From contig JASBYJ010000001.1 of NCBI GenBank assembly GCA_029984035.1, positions 124,001 to 188,000 of the forward strand: a DNA stretch of 64,000 nucleotides, written 5' to 3'. The translations under genes were made by a program, and so were the position numbers. Positions 18,246 to 27,102 of this stretch are shown here, one piece after another. Numbering within the stretch: position 1 is the stretch's first letter; every line of letters begins with the position of its first letter. Source of the DNA: Conchiformibius sp. (GTDB taxonomy: Bacteria > Pseudomonadota > Gammaproteobacteria > Burkholderiales > Neisseriaceae). Under the pieces are notes generated by a model. It was not told where the DNA came from. It did not search any database and was given only the letters and a program-made list of their open reading frames with translations.

Positions 18246-19175
18246 ATGGAAAGTATTGTAGAACTGCGTCATTTGCGTACTTTATTGGCATTGGAGGAAA
18301 CGGGCAGCGTATCGGCTGCCGCGCAGCGTGTGTTTTTGACCCAGTCGGCACTGTCCCATCAAATCCGTGTGTTGGAAAATCATTTTGAAACGCCTTTGTT
18401 CGAGCGCAAGAGTATGCCTTTGCGGTTTACGCCTGCGGGAGAACGTTTGTTGCAGTTGGGGCGTGAGCTGTTGCCGCGCGTGGCGGCGGCAGAGCGCGAT
18501 TTGATGCAGATTATCCAGGGCGAGGCAGGGCAGTTGCGTTTGGCGGTGGAGTGCCACACTTGCTTTGATTGGCTGATGCCTGCTATGGGTGAATTCAGAC
18601 CGCGTTGGCCGCATGTGGAATTGGATATTGTGTCGGGTTTTCAGGCAGACCCTGTGGGTTTGCTGCTCTCCGGCCGTGCGGATTTGGCGATTGTGTCGGA
18701 AGCCGTGCCGCAGGCAGGCATCACTTATTGGCCGCTGTTTGCTTATGAGATGGTGGGTATTTGTTCGCCGGAGCATCCGTTGGCGGCAAAAGATGTTTGG
18801 CAGGCGGAGGATTTTGCCGATGAAACTTTGATTACTTATCCTGTGCCTGACGATATGTTGGATTTGTTGAGAAAAGTTTTGCTTCCGCGCGGCATCAATC
18901 CCCTGCGCAGACACAGTGAGTTGACGATTGCGATTGTCCAGCTGGTTGCCAGTAGGCGCGGGATTGCTGCTTTGCCTTATTGGTCGGTTATGCCGTATTT
19001 GGAAAAAGGCTATATTTGCGCCAAGCCGATTACCGACACGCCGCTTACCAGTGAGCTTTATGCGGCTGTCCGTACGGAAGATGCGGACAGGGCATATTTG
19101 GGTGAGTTTTGCAATATCGTCCGCCGTGAGGGTTTTGACAATCTTCCGGGTTTGAGTGTTTTGCCGTCTGTTTAA
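18246..19175 (+). CDS. metR: LysR-type regulator MetR
   Basis: LysR-family activator; MetR controls methionine genes (metE, metH, metF) with homocysteine as co-effector. 309 residues: helix-turn-helix at about 5-60 (LEETGSVSAAAQRVFLTQSALSHQIRVLE split over two helices), then the effector domain beginning near 90. The CHTCFDWLMPAM segment and LPYWSVMPYLEKGY are typical of MetR rather than other LysR proteins. ATG 18246 is chosen; a TTG at 18234 is possible. No methionine gene is in the window, so its target here is unknown. Confidence 0.85.
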   Translation: MESIVELRHLRTLLALEETGSVSAAAQRVFLTQSALSHQIRVLENHFETPLFERKSMPLRFTPAGERLLQLGRELLPRVAAAERDLMQIIQGEAGQLRLAVECHTCFDWLMPAMGEFRPRWPHVELDIVSGFQADPVGLLLSGRADLAIVSEAVPQAGITYWPLFAYEMVGICSPEHPLAAKDVWQAEDFADETLITYPVPDDMLDLLRKVLLPRGINPLRRHSELTIAIVQLVASRRGIAALPYWSVMPYLEKGYICAKPITDTPLTSELYAAVRTEDADRAYLGEFCNIVRREGFDNLPGLSVLPSV

Positions 19176-19217
19176 GTTTCGGATGATGTTGTGTTGGTTG
19201 AGAAAACATATGTAAAT

Positions 19218-19261
19218 AAAAAAGGGGCTGCCTGAAAAGATTCAGGCAGCCCCTTTTTTTG
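19218..19261. terminator. Bidirectional terminator between metR and the FadL porin gene
   Basis: Inverted uptake sequences extended by GGGG and A/T runs give a stem of about 19 bp (19219-19237 with 19242-19260, loop AAGA) with a T-run on each outgoing strand. Confidence 0.88.
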
Positions 19262-19268
19262 AGGGATT

Positions 19269-20681
19269 TTAGAATTTGTATGAATACTGAACACCAAGAA
19301 TGTCGGCATGGTTTTTAAATTTGGCGGAGGCTCGGCCTTTGCTGTCCAAATCGTTACCGGAGGCCGCTTGTGCAGTGAATGTCGTGTCGTTAACGTGAAT
19401 ATGGGAATAGGCTACGTCAAATTCATGATGTTTTTTGTAGTTGTATTTCATACCGGCGGAGAACCAAATGCGGTTGCCGTCAGGCAGGCTGTTCATACGT
19501 GAGGCGGCATTGCGTACGGGGCTTTGGTCGAATGCGATACCGGCACGCAGTTGCAGGGGTTCGCTCACTTGGTAAGAACCGCCTAGAGATACTTTATAAG
19601 TATTGCGCCAGTTGGGCTCTATGGTTGCAGTGTTGGATTTTTTGCCGGTTACGGGAGTGTTGGCTACAACTTTGTCGTGTTCAAACTCTAAATCCACGCT
19701 GTTGAAGCGGCTGTGGCGCGTCCAAGTTACATCACCGAACAGGTTCAATTTGTCGGTGGCACGGAACATACCGTGGACAGAAAGCGACTCGGGCGTAACA
19801 ATTTTAACTGAGGCATTTTCTTTTGCAACATAACCGCCGCCTTGGGGATGGCTTAATTGTGCCCATTGGTTTTTGGATATTGCACCTTCGGGCGACCATT
19901 CCGCTTCGCCTTTCAATGTATGGCTGATTTTTGAACGGTAAGCCATGCCGATGCGGGCGCGGTCGTTAATATCGAACAAATAACCCAAATGATAGCCAAA
20001 TCCCCAATCGTTGCCTTTCATTTCAACGCTGGCTTGGAATTGTTTGCGGTCTGCCAAAGCAGGAGGCAGTGGTGCAGACATGGCCGAACTGAAGTCGGCA
20101 TATTTACGCAATTCTGCAGTGGCGTATTGCGCTATGACACCGCCGGCAATGCTGTGGCGGTCATTGATTTTGAATGATACGGCGGGTTCGATGGCAACGG
20201 AAGTCAAACCCAGCTTGTTCATGTGGAAGCGAAGCTGTGAATCTTTATCGTATTCGGTAGAAGAGGCGAATGGAATGTATACGCCCAAGCCTAAAGTTAC
20301 GCGGTCATTCAGTTTGTAAGCACCGTAAATATGCGGCGCGGCAACTAAGTCGGAAGTGATTTTGCCGCTGGTGCTGCCGTCTGTTTCGCTCATGGGCTGG
20401 CCGTTACCGCCTGCACGGTATTCTGAAGAAGTAACGCTGTATTTGATGCTGGGAGCGACGAATGTCAAGGCACCGGTGATTTCGCTGCGTTCCAGTTTGG
20501 ACAAACCGGCAGGATTGCTGAAAATAGTAGTGGCGTCTGTAGCTTCGGCGGAGGAGGCGTTGGCAGTACTTTGCGAAGTTACCGATTGGGTGCCGAAATG
20601 ATAGCCTGAAGCGGCTGCTTGTTGTGCAAAAACAGCTGCAATAATAAGTGCTACGGGTTTAATGGTTTTATAAACAGTCAT
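19269..20681 (-). CDS. FadL/OmpP1-family outer membrane transporter
   Basis: Outer membrane beta-barrel of the FadL family, which passes long-chain fatty acids or other hydrophobic compounds. 470 residues. Signal peptide MTVYKTIKPVALIIAAVFAQQAAA, then the family hatch N-terminus SGYHFGTQSVTSQSTANASS and TTIFSNPAGLSKL (about 25-65). The C-terminus ends in alternating residues with a final Phe (YSYKF), the barrel-assembly signal. The ribosome site AAGGA is in the leader. An 8-bp inverted repeat lies about 50 bp upstream. Members of this family in pathogenic Neisseria are known surface antigens; that role is only inferred here. Confidence 0.88.
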   Translation of the reverse strand: MTVYKTIKPVALIIAAVFAQQAAASGYHFGTQSVTSQSTANASSAEATDATTIFSNPAGLSKLERSEITGALTFVAPSIKYSVTSSEYRAGGNGQPMSETDGSTSGKITSDLVAAPHIYGAYKLNDRVTLGLGVYIPFASSTEYDKDSQLRFHMNKLGLTSVAIEPAVSFKINDRHSIAGGVIAQYATAELRKYADFSSAMSAPLPPALADRKQFQASVEMKGNDWGFGYHLGYLFDINDRARIGMAYRSKISHTLKGEAEWSPEGAISKNQWAQLSHPQGGGYVAKENASVKIVTPESLSVHGMFRATDKLNLFGDVTWTRHSRFNSVDLEFEHDKVVANTPVTGKKSNTATIEPNWRNTYKVSLGGSYQVSEPLQLRAGIAFDQSPVRNAASRMNSLPDGNRIWFSAGMKYNYKKHHEFDVAYSHIHVNDTTFTAQAASGNDLDSKGRASAKFKNHADILGVQYSYKF

Positions 20682-20728
20682 TTGCGTGTCCTTATAGGAA
20701 AGCGGCAGCGCAATGGCTGCCTGAAACT

Positions 20729-20749
20729 TAGAATAGACATACTATTCTA
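20729..20749. promoter_or_regulatory. Perfect inverted repeat upstream of the FadL porin gene
   Basis: TAGAATAG and CTATTCTA are separated by 5 bp, 48 bp upstream of the start codon. The position and AT-rich symmetry suggest an operator. The regulator is unknown. Confidence 0.4.
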
Positions 20750-21066
20750 GAATAAATACGTAAAAAATGCCAATGTTTTTTAACTGAATAGGGGAGGTTT
20801 TTATACTTGTGATAATGATTGTAGTGTTATGTTAACAGTCGGATTGATTGTTTAATTTTGATACGGCTTTGATGAAATTGGTATTTATCTGTTTTTTATG
20901 GAATTGCGTTTGCCGGTGTCTAACAGTCGGTTTCGGGCGGCCGTTTATCGCGAGAAACAGTATGTTGTAATACCTAGATGCTTGGGGCTGCCTGAAAGGG
21001 TTTCAGGCAGCCTTTATGTTTTTTTAGAGGATGTTGCAGTGATATATGCATTTTTGTTTTAGTTAA
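20750..21066. other. AT-rich intergenic DNA with an uptake-sequence hairpin
   Basis: No gene supported. An inverted uptake-sequence pair (20986-20997 with 21001-21012, loop GGG), followed by TTTATGTTTTTTT, is the only clear structure. It does not follow a plus-strand gene, so it may act on an unannotated transcript or merely be a paired uptake site. Confidence 0.5.
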
Positions 21067-21216
21067 GGGCTCTGTTTTCAAATACGATTGATGCCGTAAT
21101 ATGACTTAATAAAAACATATTTTTCAAAAATCTTATTTTAAATTCCCATTGGGAAATAACGTTTTTACGCAATCTGTTTATAGCAGTATCAACCAAATCT
21201 TACAACGCAGAGCCCG
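21067..21216. mobile_element. MITE-like element, copy 1
   Basis: A 150-bp element with GGGCTCTG at the left end and CAGAGCCC at the right. The imperfect inverted ends extend inward for about 40 bp, and a central palindrome TTCCCATTGGGAA is present. It is flanked by GTTAA on both sides (21062-21066 and 21217-21221). It is clearly related to the elements at 29931 and 45044: shared blocks include GTAATATGA-like left-arm sequence and CGCAATCTGTTTAT on the right. No ORF inside. Confidence 0.7.
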
Positions 21217-21222
21217 GTTAAT

Positions 21223-21259
21223 AAAAAACGGGTATGCAGAAGAAACATCTGCATACCCG
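21223..21259 (-). terminator. putP terminator
   Basis: A perfect 12-bp stem CGGGTATGCAGA / TCTGCATACCCG (21229-21240 and 21248-21259), loop of 7 nt. On the minus strand it is followed by TTTTTT. Confidence 0.85.
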
Positions 21260-21279
21260 CTTCGTTTTGGCATTAGCAT

Positions 21280-22782
21280 TTACTGAACGGAAGTATTTTT
21301 AAATTCCGCATCAGATTCTTCAAAGCGTCGAATTACTTCGGGAGCGGGCTCTTTACTCATCAGGGAAACAGCTACGATGGCAATAAAGGAAGCGATAAAG
21401 CCCGGAACGATTTCGTACAGGCTGCTGCCTGTCGCTTTCCAAGCCACTACAACTACCGCACCTGCAATCATACCTGCCAATGCGCCTTTGGAAGTCATGC
21501 GTTTCCAGAATACGGATAAAATCACTACCGGTCCGAATGCGGCGCCGAAGCCTGCCCATGCGTAAGCTACCAAGCCCAATACTCGGCTGTTGGGATCTGC
21601 GGCAATCAAAATGGCGATAATGGCGACAACGAGTACCATGATACGGCCAATCCACACCAATTCCTGTTGCGGTGCGTTTTTACGCAGGAAGCCTTTGTAG
21701 AAGTCTTCGGTAATCGCGCTGGAACAAACCAAAAGCTGGCAAGACAGAGTGGACATCACGGCTGCCAAAATGGCAGACAGAATAATACCGGCCAGCCAAG
21801 GGTTGAACAGCAGGGTGGACAGTGCGATGAAGACGCGTTCGGGGTTGCCTTCCATGGCAGCGGCGGCTTCGGGGCGGCCGGCAAAATAAGCCAGACCGAA
21901 ATAACCTACCGCACAAGCGGCCACCAAGCATACAATCATCCAAGTCATACCGATACGGCGGGCATTAACCAATGATTTCACGCTGTCGGCGGCCATGAAG
22001 CGTGCCAAAATGTGAGGTTGTCCGAAGTATCCCAATCCCCATGCGGCGGCGGAAATGATGCCGAGCAGGGAAGTGCCTGCCAACAGGCTGCCGTATTCTT
22101 TGCCGGTGGTTTGCGCCACGCTTTGAATGGCGGCAGACATTTCATCCGCACCGCCCAAAGCGAGATACACCATAATCGGCGTCAATACCAAGGCAAAAAT
22201 CATCAAGGTGGCTTGGATGGTGTCTGTCCAGCTCACGGCAAGGAAACCGCCGATAAAGGTATAGGCAATGGTTGCGCCCGCACCCAGCCACATGGCTTGG
22301 GTGTAGCTTAAATCGGGAAACAGGCTTTGGAACAAACGTGCGCCTGCCACTACACCTGAAGCGCAGTAAATAGTGAAGAAAAGCAAAATGATGGTGGCGG
22401 ATACCACTTTCATTAGGTGTCCGTGTGCGCCGAAGCGGTGGAAGAAATAATCAGGCAGGGTTAATGCATTGTTGCAGCGCTCGGTGTGTATGCGCAGCCT
22501 GCCTGAAACCAGACGCCAGTTGAAATAAGCGCCAACGGTCAAGCCGATGGCAATCCAAGATTCGTTTAAACCTGAAACGTAAATCGCGCCCGGCAAGCCC
22601 ATCAGCAGCCAGCCCGACATATCGGAAGCACCTGCCGACATGGCGGTAACGAAACTGCCGAGACTGCGTCCGCCGAGAATATAGTCGTCAAAACTGCGGG
22701 TGGCGAAATAAGCCGCCAAACCTATCAGCAATACGGCTGCCAGATAGATGGCGAAGGTAATGTGCATGGGGTTGTAATCCAT
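21280..22782 (-). CDS. putP: Sodium/proline symporter PutP
   Basis: Inner-membrane Na+-coupled proline importer of the SSS family, 500 residues, about 13 hydrophobic segments. The N-terminus reads YILGGRSLGSFVTAMSAGASDMSGWLLMGLPG split across the first two helices; the Na+-site segment LGYFGQPHILARFMA is present. The leader has GAGAGG before ATG 22782. No putA (proline dehydrogenase) gene is adjacent. An amino-acid symporter lies upstream on the same strand, separated by a terminator. Confidence 0.93.
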   Translation of the reverse strand: MDYNPMHITFAIYLAAVLLIGLAAYFATRSFDDYILGGRSLGSFVTAMSAGASDMSGWLLMGLPGAIYVSGLNESWIAIGLTVGAYFNWRLVSGRLRIHTERCNNALTLPDYFFHRFGAHGHLMKVVSATIILLFFTIYCASGVVAGARLFQSLFPDLSYTQAMWLGAGATIAYTFIGGFLAVSWTDTIQATLMIFALVLTPIMVYLALGGADEMSAAIQSVAQTTGKEYGSLLAGTSLLGIISAAAWGLGYFGQPHILARFMAADSVKSLVNARRIGMTWMIVCLVAACAVGYFGLAYFAGRPEAAAAMEGNPERVFIALSTLLFNPWLAGIILSAILAAVMSTLSCQLLVCSSAITEDFYKGFLRKNAPQQELVWIGRIMVLVVAIIAILIAADPNSRVLGLVAYAWAGFGAAFGPVVILSVFWKRMTSKGALAGMIAGAVVVVAWKATGSSLYEIVPGFIASFIAIVAVSLMSKEPAPEVIRRFEESDAEFKNTSVQ

Positions 22783-22916
22783 AAGATACCTCTCTGTGTT
22801 GGTGGAAAAATTATTCTTTGAAAGGGTGGATATGTAACACGGGTTTTAATTTTCGTCAAGTTTCGTGAAGTTATGCAACGCGAAATTAACATATTGCAAT
22901 TAAAACACAAGTGCAA

Positions 22917-22970
22917 AGAGGCTGCCTGAAAAGTCTTTTGATGCAAGACAAATGCTTTCAGGCAGCCTTT
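22917..22970 (-). terminator. Terminator of the alanine/glycine symporter gene
   Basis: Inverted uptake sequences (22919-22933 and 22955-22968) enclose a smaller hairpin (GTCTT ... AAGAC). It lies just beyond the stop codon at 22982 on the minus strand. Confidence 0.65.
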
Positions 22971-22981
22971 CGATAAAGCGG

Positions 22982-24493
22982 TTAGCGGCTATTACGCTCT
23001 TTTAGACGGTTTTCCCAGAAGGTTGCCCCTTCTATACCGTATTTTTTGGGGTCGAATGTAAAGTGCGCGACACCTGCTTTTTGTTGGTCTTCATAGTCTT
23101 TTAATGCCGAAATGGTCGGTTTGCTTTTCAGGAAAATCACGACAATACCGACAATGTTCAGCCAAGCCATCAGTCCTACGCCGACATCGCCCACTTCCCA
23201 AATATAGCCTGAGCTGTTCAATGCGCCGTAGGCAACGGATGCCATGACGGTGATTTTCACGACAAACAGCCAAAATCCTTTGGACTTAAATTTGCGGATT
23301 AAATAAGCCATATTGGTTTCGGCGATATAGTAATACGCCATGATGGTAGTGAAGGCAAAGAAGAAAATCGACAGTGCGACAAAGATGTTGCCGAATGCGC
23401 CAAATACGCTGGAAACGGCCATTTGGGTAAATGCGGGACTGTTGATTTGCGTGTCCGCCGCCAAATGCTGTACTAAAAACTGACCTTCGGGCAGCGTACC
23501 TTGGATATTGTATTGGCCGGTCATCAAAATCATGAACGCAGTGGCGGAGCAGACAAACAAAGTGTCCACATACACGGAAAATGCCTGCACCATACCTTGT
23601 TGCGCAGGATGCTCCACTTCCGCTGCGGCCGCTGCGTGCGGTCCCGTACCTTGTCCCGCTTCGTTGGAATATACGCCGCGTTTTACCCCCCAGCCGATAG
23701 CGGCGCCAAAGCCCGCTTGTGCGCTGAAGGCATCGCCGATAATCATGCCCAAAATAGCGGGAACTTGGTTGATGTGCATGAATACAATCAATAAGGCCAT
23801 CACCACATAGCCCAATGCCATAAACGGCACCACAATTTCGGTTACATTGGCAATCCGTTTGATGCCGCCGAAAATAATCATGCCCAGCACCAGCACGATA
23901 AACAGCAACGCAATCAATTTGTTCATGCCGACCGTGCCGAATGCAGTTGACACAGGTGTGCCGTCTCCCGTAATCATCGCCACGGCATTGGCAACGCCGT
24001 TTGCCTGAACGCCCGGCAGGAAAAAGCCGCACGCCAGAACAGCGGCCAGTGCAAAAACCGCCCCGAATATTTTCCCGCTTGCACCTTTGAAGAATTTTTC
24101 AAAATAATAAGCCGGACCGCCGCGGTATTGGCCATTGTCGGTTTCTTTATAGATTTGCGCCAAAGTGGATTCCACATAGGCCGTACTCGCACCCAAAAAT
24201 GCCACCACCCACATCCAAAATACCGCTCCGGGTCCGCCGAAGCCGATAGCGGCCGCCACACCCGCAATATTTCCCATGCCGACACGCCCCGACAGTGCGA
24301 CTGCCAGGGCTTGGAAAGAGCTGATGCCTTCGGGTGTCGTGTTGGGACGGAACAGCAAGCGCAGCATTTCGACAAAATGGCGGACTTGCATAAAACGGGT
24401 AATCACCGAGAAAAACAACCCGGCACCCAGACACAGATAAATCAGTGCGGGACTCCAAATCCAGCCGTTTAGAAAGCCAATGATTTCTTGCAT
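22982..24493 (-). CDS. Alanine/glycine:cation symporter (AGCS family)
   Basis: Sodium- or proton-coupled importer of alanine or glycine, 503 residues, about 10-11 membrane segments. Family marks: GLFFSVITRFMQVRHF in the first helices, SGRVGMGNIAGVAAAIGFGGPGAVFWMW and GVKRGVYSNEAGQGTGPHAAA (about 65-95 and 270-290). The leader has AAGGAG before ATG 24493. Two AT-rich inverted repeats upstream may be operators. Specific substrate cannot be told from sequence. Confidence 0.92.
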   Translation of the reverse strand: MQEIIGFLNGWIWSPALIYLCLGAGLFFSVITRFMQVRHFVEMLRLLFRPNTTPEGISSFQALAVALSGRVGMGNIAGVAAAIGFGGPGAVFWMWVVAFLGASTAYVESTLAQIYKETDNGQYRGGPAYYFEKFFKGASGKIFGAVFALAAVLACGFFLPGVQANGVANAVAMITGDGTPVSTAFGTVGMNKLIALLFIVLVLGMIIFGGIKRIANVTEIVVPFMALGYVVMALLIVFMHINQVPAILGMIIGDAFSAQAGFGAAIGWGVKRGVYSNEAGQGTGPHAAAAAEVEHPAQQGMVQAFSVYVDTLFVCSATAFMILMTGQYNIQGTLPEGQFLVQHLAADTQINSPAFTQMAVSSVFGAFGNIFVALSIFFFAFTTIMAYYYIAETNMAYLIRKFKSKGFWLFVVKITVMASVAYGALNSSGYIWEVGDVGVGLMAWLNIVGIVVIFLKSKPTISALKDYEDQQKAGVAHFTFDPKKYGIEGATFWENRLKERNSR

Positions 24494-25078
24494 GAGATAC
24501 TCCTTAAATGTTTTTCTTATAAAAATGAACCGTAATTAACAAATTATTGCGGTTCTTATCAATTTAACACATTTTGTTAATCTTGTAGCGGTTTTTATGG
24601 ATGTTTTTAAAAAAATGTGTAGGGTTTCAGGCTGCCTGAAAAACTTATTCTTTTGTTTTTAAAGTATTATCCGGAAAATTGATTGGGTCTTTTAAAAAAA
24701 ATAATATTTTCAGGCTGCCTGAAAGCAGGATTGAGTATCCGATTGGGCGGCAGATGTTTTGAATCCAAGCTGCTTGCTGCGATAGGAGCGGCGGCATTGA
24801 TACGCATCGGGTTGAATGTGCATCGAACTTCCAGAGCATATTTGCGTTTGCATAGGATGCGGGAGAGTTATGACAGTATTGATGGATGAAAACAGATTGC
24901 ATTGGGCGCAGTTGTGACAATAGATTGCTTCATATGTTGCATGATTGGCCTTTATTCTTTCCGAATTGCTGCATTCATTTCGGGTTCGCTGCTACAATGC
25001 AGCCTTAAGCAGCGTGTTACCGCAACTTTATGGTTATAGCTCCTTTTCTCATTTTTCGGGCTGTATCCTGCGACAAAG
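24494..25078. other. Intergenic region between the symporter and the DUF1508 gene
   Basis: No gene supported. Next to the symporter start are AACCGTAAT ... ATTGCGGTT (24529-24553) and TTAACACATTTTGTTAA, inverted repeats in the promoter zone. Two uptake sequences in the same orientation lie at 24626-24640 and 24709-24723. The rest shows nothing I recognise. Confidence 0.5.
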
Positions 25079-25100
25079 TCCCGATACTTCCGTATCGGGA
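25079..25100 (+). promoter_or_regulatory. Leader hairpin before the DUF1508 gene
   Basis: A perfect 9-bp stem TCCCGATAC / GTATCGGGA with loop TTCC, ending about 18 nt before the ribosome site. No T-run follows, so it is more likely an mRNA leader structure than a terminator. Confidence 0.45.
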
Positions 25101-25130
25101 AAATGTGTACTTCTATTTGGAGAACTGATT

Positions 25131-25301
25131 ATGTATTTTGAAATTTATCAAGATGTTGCTTCAAAATGGCGTTGGCGCTTGCGTGCAGGTAATCACGAAA
25201 TCATTGCGCACGGACAATCTTACGCATCGAAAAAAAGTTGCGAACATGCGGTAGAACTGGTGAAACAAAGCACGCTTTCCACTCCTGTTCGTGAACGGTA
25301 A
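25131..25301 (+). CDS. DUF1508 (YegP-type) small protein
   Basis: A 56-residue cytoplasmic protein with one DUF1508 module: YFEIYQDVASKWRWRLRAGN, then GQSYASKKSCEHAVELVKQ. The family is widespread and its function is unknown. The ATG at 25131 is 9 bp after TTGGAG. A longer frame starting at 24945 is rejected because upstream codons look random and include the leader hairpin. A strong terminator follows at 25309. Confidence 0.88.
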   Translation: MYFEIYQDVASKWRWRLRAGNHEIIAHGQSYASKKSCEHAVELVKQSTLSTPVRER

Positions 25302-25308
25302 CCAATTG

Positions 25309-25337
25309 ATACCCACGTGTAAACGTGGGTATTTTTA
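25309..25337 (+). terminator. Terminator of the DUF1508 gene
   Basis: 9-bp stem ATACCCACG / CGTGGGTAT (25309-25317 and 25324-25332), loop TGTAAA, followed by TTTTAAT. Confidence 0.85.
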
Positions 25338-25653
25338 ATCATGGTGTGAATATCGTCGGTTTTGGGATATTGGCGGGTAAAAAGCAAGTTTGCGTTAAGA
25401 GCGGTAATCGGGATAAGGAGCTTGAAGCGGAAACGGCTCAATCATGTGGAAAGTTAGGTAGGGAAGTATTTTTCCAATTTGATTGATATCATCAATGGTT
25501 TATATGAAAACGTGATGCATTTGGTCAGGATGCGTTTGAAAAGCCCGTTGGGAAGAGACGGGCTTTTTGCATAGTCATACGGGGTTGAGATGCGTTTCCG
25601 TACCCTAGTGTCTCTGACATGCCGTCCGGTTGCGGGTAATCAATCGGAAACGA
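25338..25653. other. Intergenic region with an orphan terminator, possible small RNA
   Basis: No ORF is convincing. At 25539-25567 AAAAGCCCGT pairs with ACGGGCTTTT around a 9-nt loop. This is a good terminator on the plus strand, but no gene lies between it and the previous terminator. A weak promoter-like pair (TTGATT near 25479, TATGAA near 25502) would give an RNA of about 55-60 nt. Confidence 0.4.
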
Positions 25654-26592
25654 TTAAACCAAATTTTGCGGTTTGCCTGCGGCAAAGGCGTTGATGTTGT
25701 CTTCCAACATCTCTGTCATGCGGTTGAGCGCCTCGTTGCTTGCCCAGGCGGTGTGGGGGGTAACGATAAGGTTGGGTAAGGAAGTGAGCAGGGGATTGCC
25801 TCGTTTGGGCGGTTCTTCGGTGAGTACGTCAAAACCTGCGCCGCCCAGAGTGCCGTATTTGAGTGCGGCGGCAACGGCTTGCTCGTCCACTAAGCCGCCG
25901 CGTCCGACATTCAGCAGTATGGCTTGCGGTTTCATCAGTTTTAATTCGGCTTCGCCTATCATGTTGCGGGTGTGTTCGTTGAGCGGGCAGTGCAGGGATA
26001 CGGCATCCGCTTGTTGCAAGGCTGCCTGAAAGGGGGTGTAACCCGTGCGGACGGTGGCGGCGTGTTTGTGTTCGCCCCAAATAACGTTCATGCCGAAAGC
26101 TTGTGCCAATTGGCTGAGACGGCGTCCGATGTTGCCTTGTCCGAATATGGCGAGGGTTTTGCCGTTGAGGTCGCGCATCGGTGCGCCGTGATGCCAGAAA
26201 AACGGGGCGTTTTGCCATGCGCCTGCGGCAACATCGCGCATATAGGCGGGTAAATTGCGCATCAGGGCGATGAGCAGCATGAAGGTGTGTTCGGCCACGC
26301 TGTCGTTGCCGTAACCGCGTACGTTGCATACGGCTACGCCTGCTTGTTTGGCGGCTGCGATGTCAACGTTATTGTAGCCTGTGGCGGATAGGGCGATGAG
26401 TTTGAGTTGCGGATTGGCGGTGATGAGTTCTGCGGTGATTTGGACTTTATTGGTCATCACGATGTCTGCGCCCTGTATTCTTTGTGCGGCTTCTTCCGGT
26501 GTGCTGAGCGGATATTCGGTGTAGCGGTGTGGGAAGTTGAAACGGAAAGGGCGTGTGGGCAGGGTGTCGCGGTCTAGAAAGACGATGTTCAT
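25654..26592 (-). CDS. D-2-hydroxyacid dehydrogenase (glycerate/hydroxypyruvate reductase-like)
   Basis: NAD(P)-dependent oxidoreductase of the D-isomer-specific 2-hydroxyacid dehydrogenase family, 312 residues. The Rossmann motif GQGNIGRRL is near 150, the catalytic Arg lies in NVGRGGLVDEQAV, and the catalytic Glu and His in VLTEEPP and VTPHTAWAS. The N-terminal substrate domain has ALSATGYNNVD. It resembles HprA-type glycerate dehydrogenases, but phosphoglycerate is not excluded. It is the third gene of a same-strand set with a TrmH-like enzyme and panD. Confidence 0.88.
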   Translation of the reverse strand: MNIVFLDRDTLPTRPFRFNFPHRYTEYPLSTPEEAAQRIQGADIVMTNKVQITAELITANPQLKLIALSATGYNNVDIAAAKQAGVAVCNVRGYGNDSVAEHTFMLLIALMRNLPAYMRDVAAGAWQNAPFFWHHGAPMRDLNGKTLAIFGQGNIGRRLSQLAQAFGMNVIWGEHKHAATVRTGYTPFQAALQQADAVSLHCPLNEHTRNMIGEAELKLMKPQAILLNVGRGGLVDEQAVAAALKYGTLGGAGFDVLTEEPPKRGNPLLTSLPNLIVTPHTAWASNEALNRMTEMLEDNINAFAAGKPQNLV

Positions 26593-26619
26593 GGTGTGTT
26601 CCTTGATTAGGTGTGAAAC

Positions 26620-26646
26620 AGGCTGCCTGAAAGTTTCAGGCAGCCT
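26620..26646. repeat. Back-to-back inverted uptake sequences
   Basis: AGGCTGCCTGAAA at 26620-26632 and its complement at 26634-26646, separated by one base. The spacing is too tight for a simple hairpin loop, and no T-run follows on the minus strand. It lies between panD and the dehydrogenase gene. Confidence 0.6.
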
Positions 26647-26652
26647 GAAGTT

Positions 26653-27036
26653 TTATAAAACGGTGTGTGCGGGTTCGTATGACAGGGTTTCGCGGATGCG
26701 GTTGCGGCTGTCTACCAAAACCACTTTGGGGCGGTGTGCGGCGGCTTCTTGGTTGTCGAGTTGGACGTAGGACATGATGATAATGATGTCGCCGGGCTGT
26801 ACCAAACGGGCTGCCGCTCCGTTCAGGCAGATTGTGCCGCTGCCTTTTTTTCCTGCGATGGTGTAGGTTTCAAAGCGTGCGCCGTTGTTGTTGTTGACGA
26901 TTTGTACTTTTTCATTCACCAAAATACCGGCGGCATCGAGTAAATCGGTGTCGATGGTGATGCTGCCGACATAATTCAAATCGGCTTGGGTAACGGTGGC
27001 GCGGTGGATTTTACCGCCTAGCATGGTTCGTAACAT
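26653..27036 (-). CDS. panD: Aspartate 1-decarboxylase
   Basis: Pyruvoyl enzyme making beta-alanine from aspartate for pantothenate and CoA. 127 residues. The self-cleavage site YVGS (Gly24-Ser25) is intact, and the start MLRTMLGGKIHRATVTQADL is typical. The NNNNGARFETY and NGAAARLVQPGDIIIIMSY segments complete the double-psi barrel. The other pan genes are not adjacent. Confidence 0.96.
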   Translation of the reverse strand: MLRTMLGGKIHRATVTQADLNYVGSITIDTDLLDAAGILVNEKVQIVNNNNGARFETYTIAGKKGSGTICLNGAAARLVQPGDIIIIMSYVQLDNQEAAAHRPKVVLVDSRNRIRETLSYEPAHTVL

Positions 27037-27102
27037 AATGGCTCGTTTGGAAAAATGAGTAATTCTACTCTGATGCGGCGGCAGCGGGCAACGGTTGATG
27101 TT

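Noticed and set aside
22783..22916. Possible riboswitch upstream of putP
   Set aside because: The leader is short and shows only AT-rich sequence; no known riboswitch core is visible.
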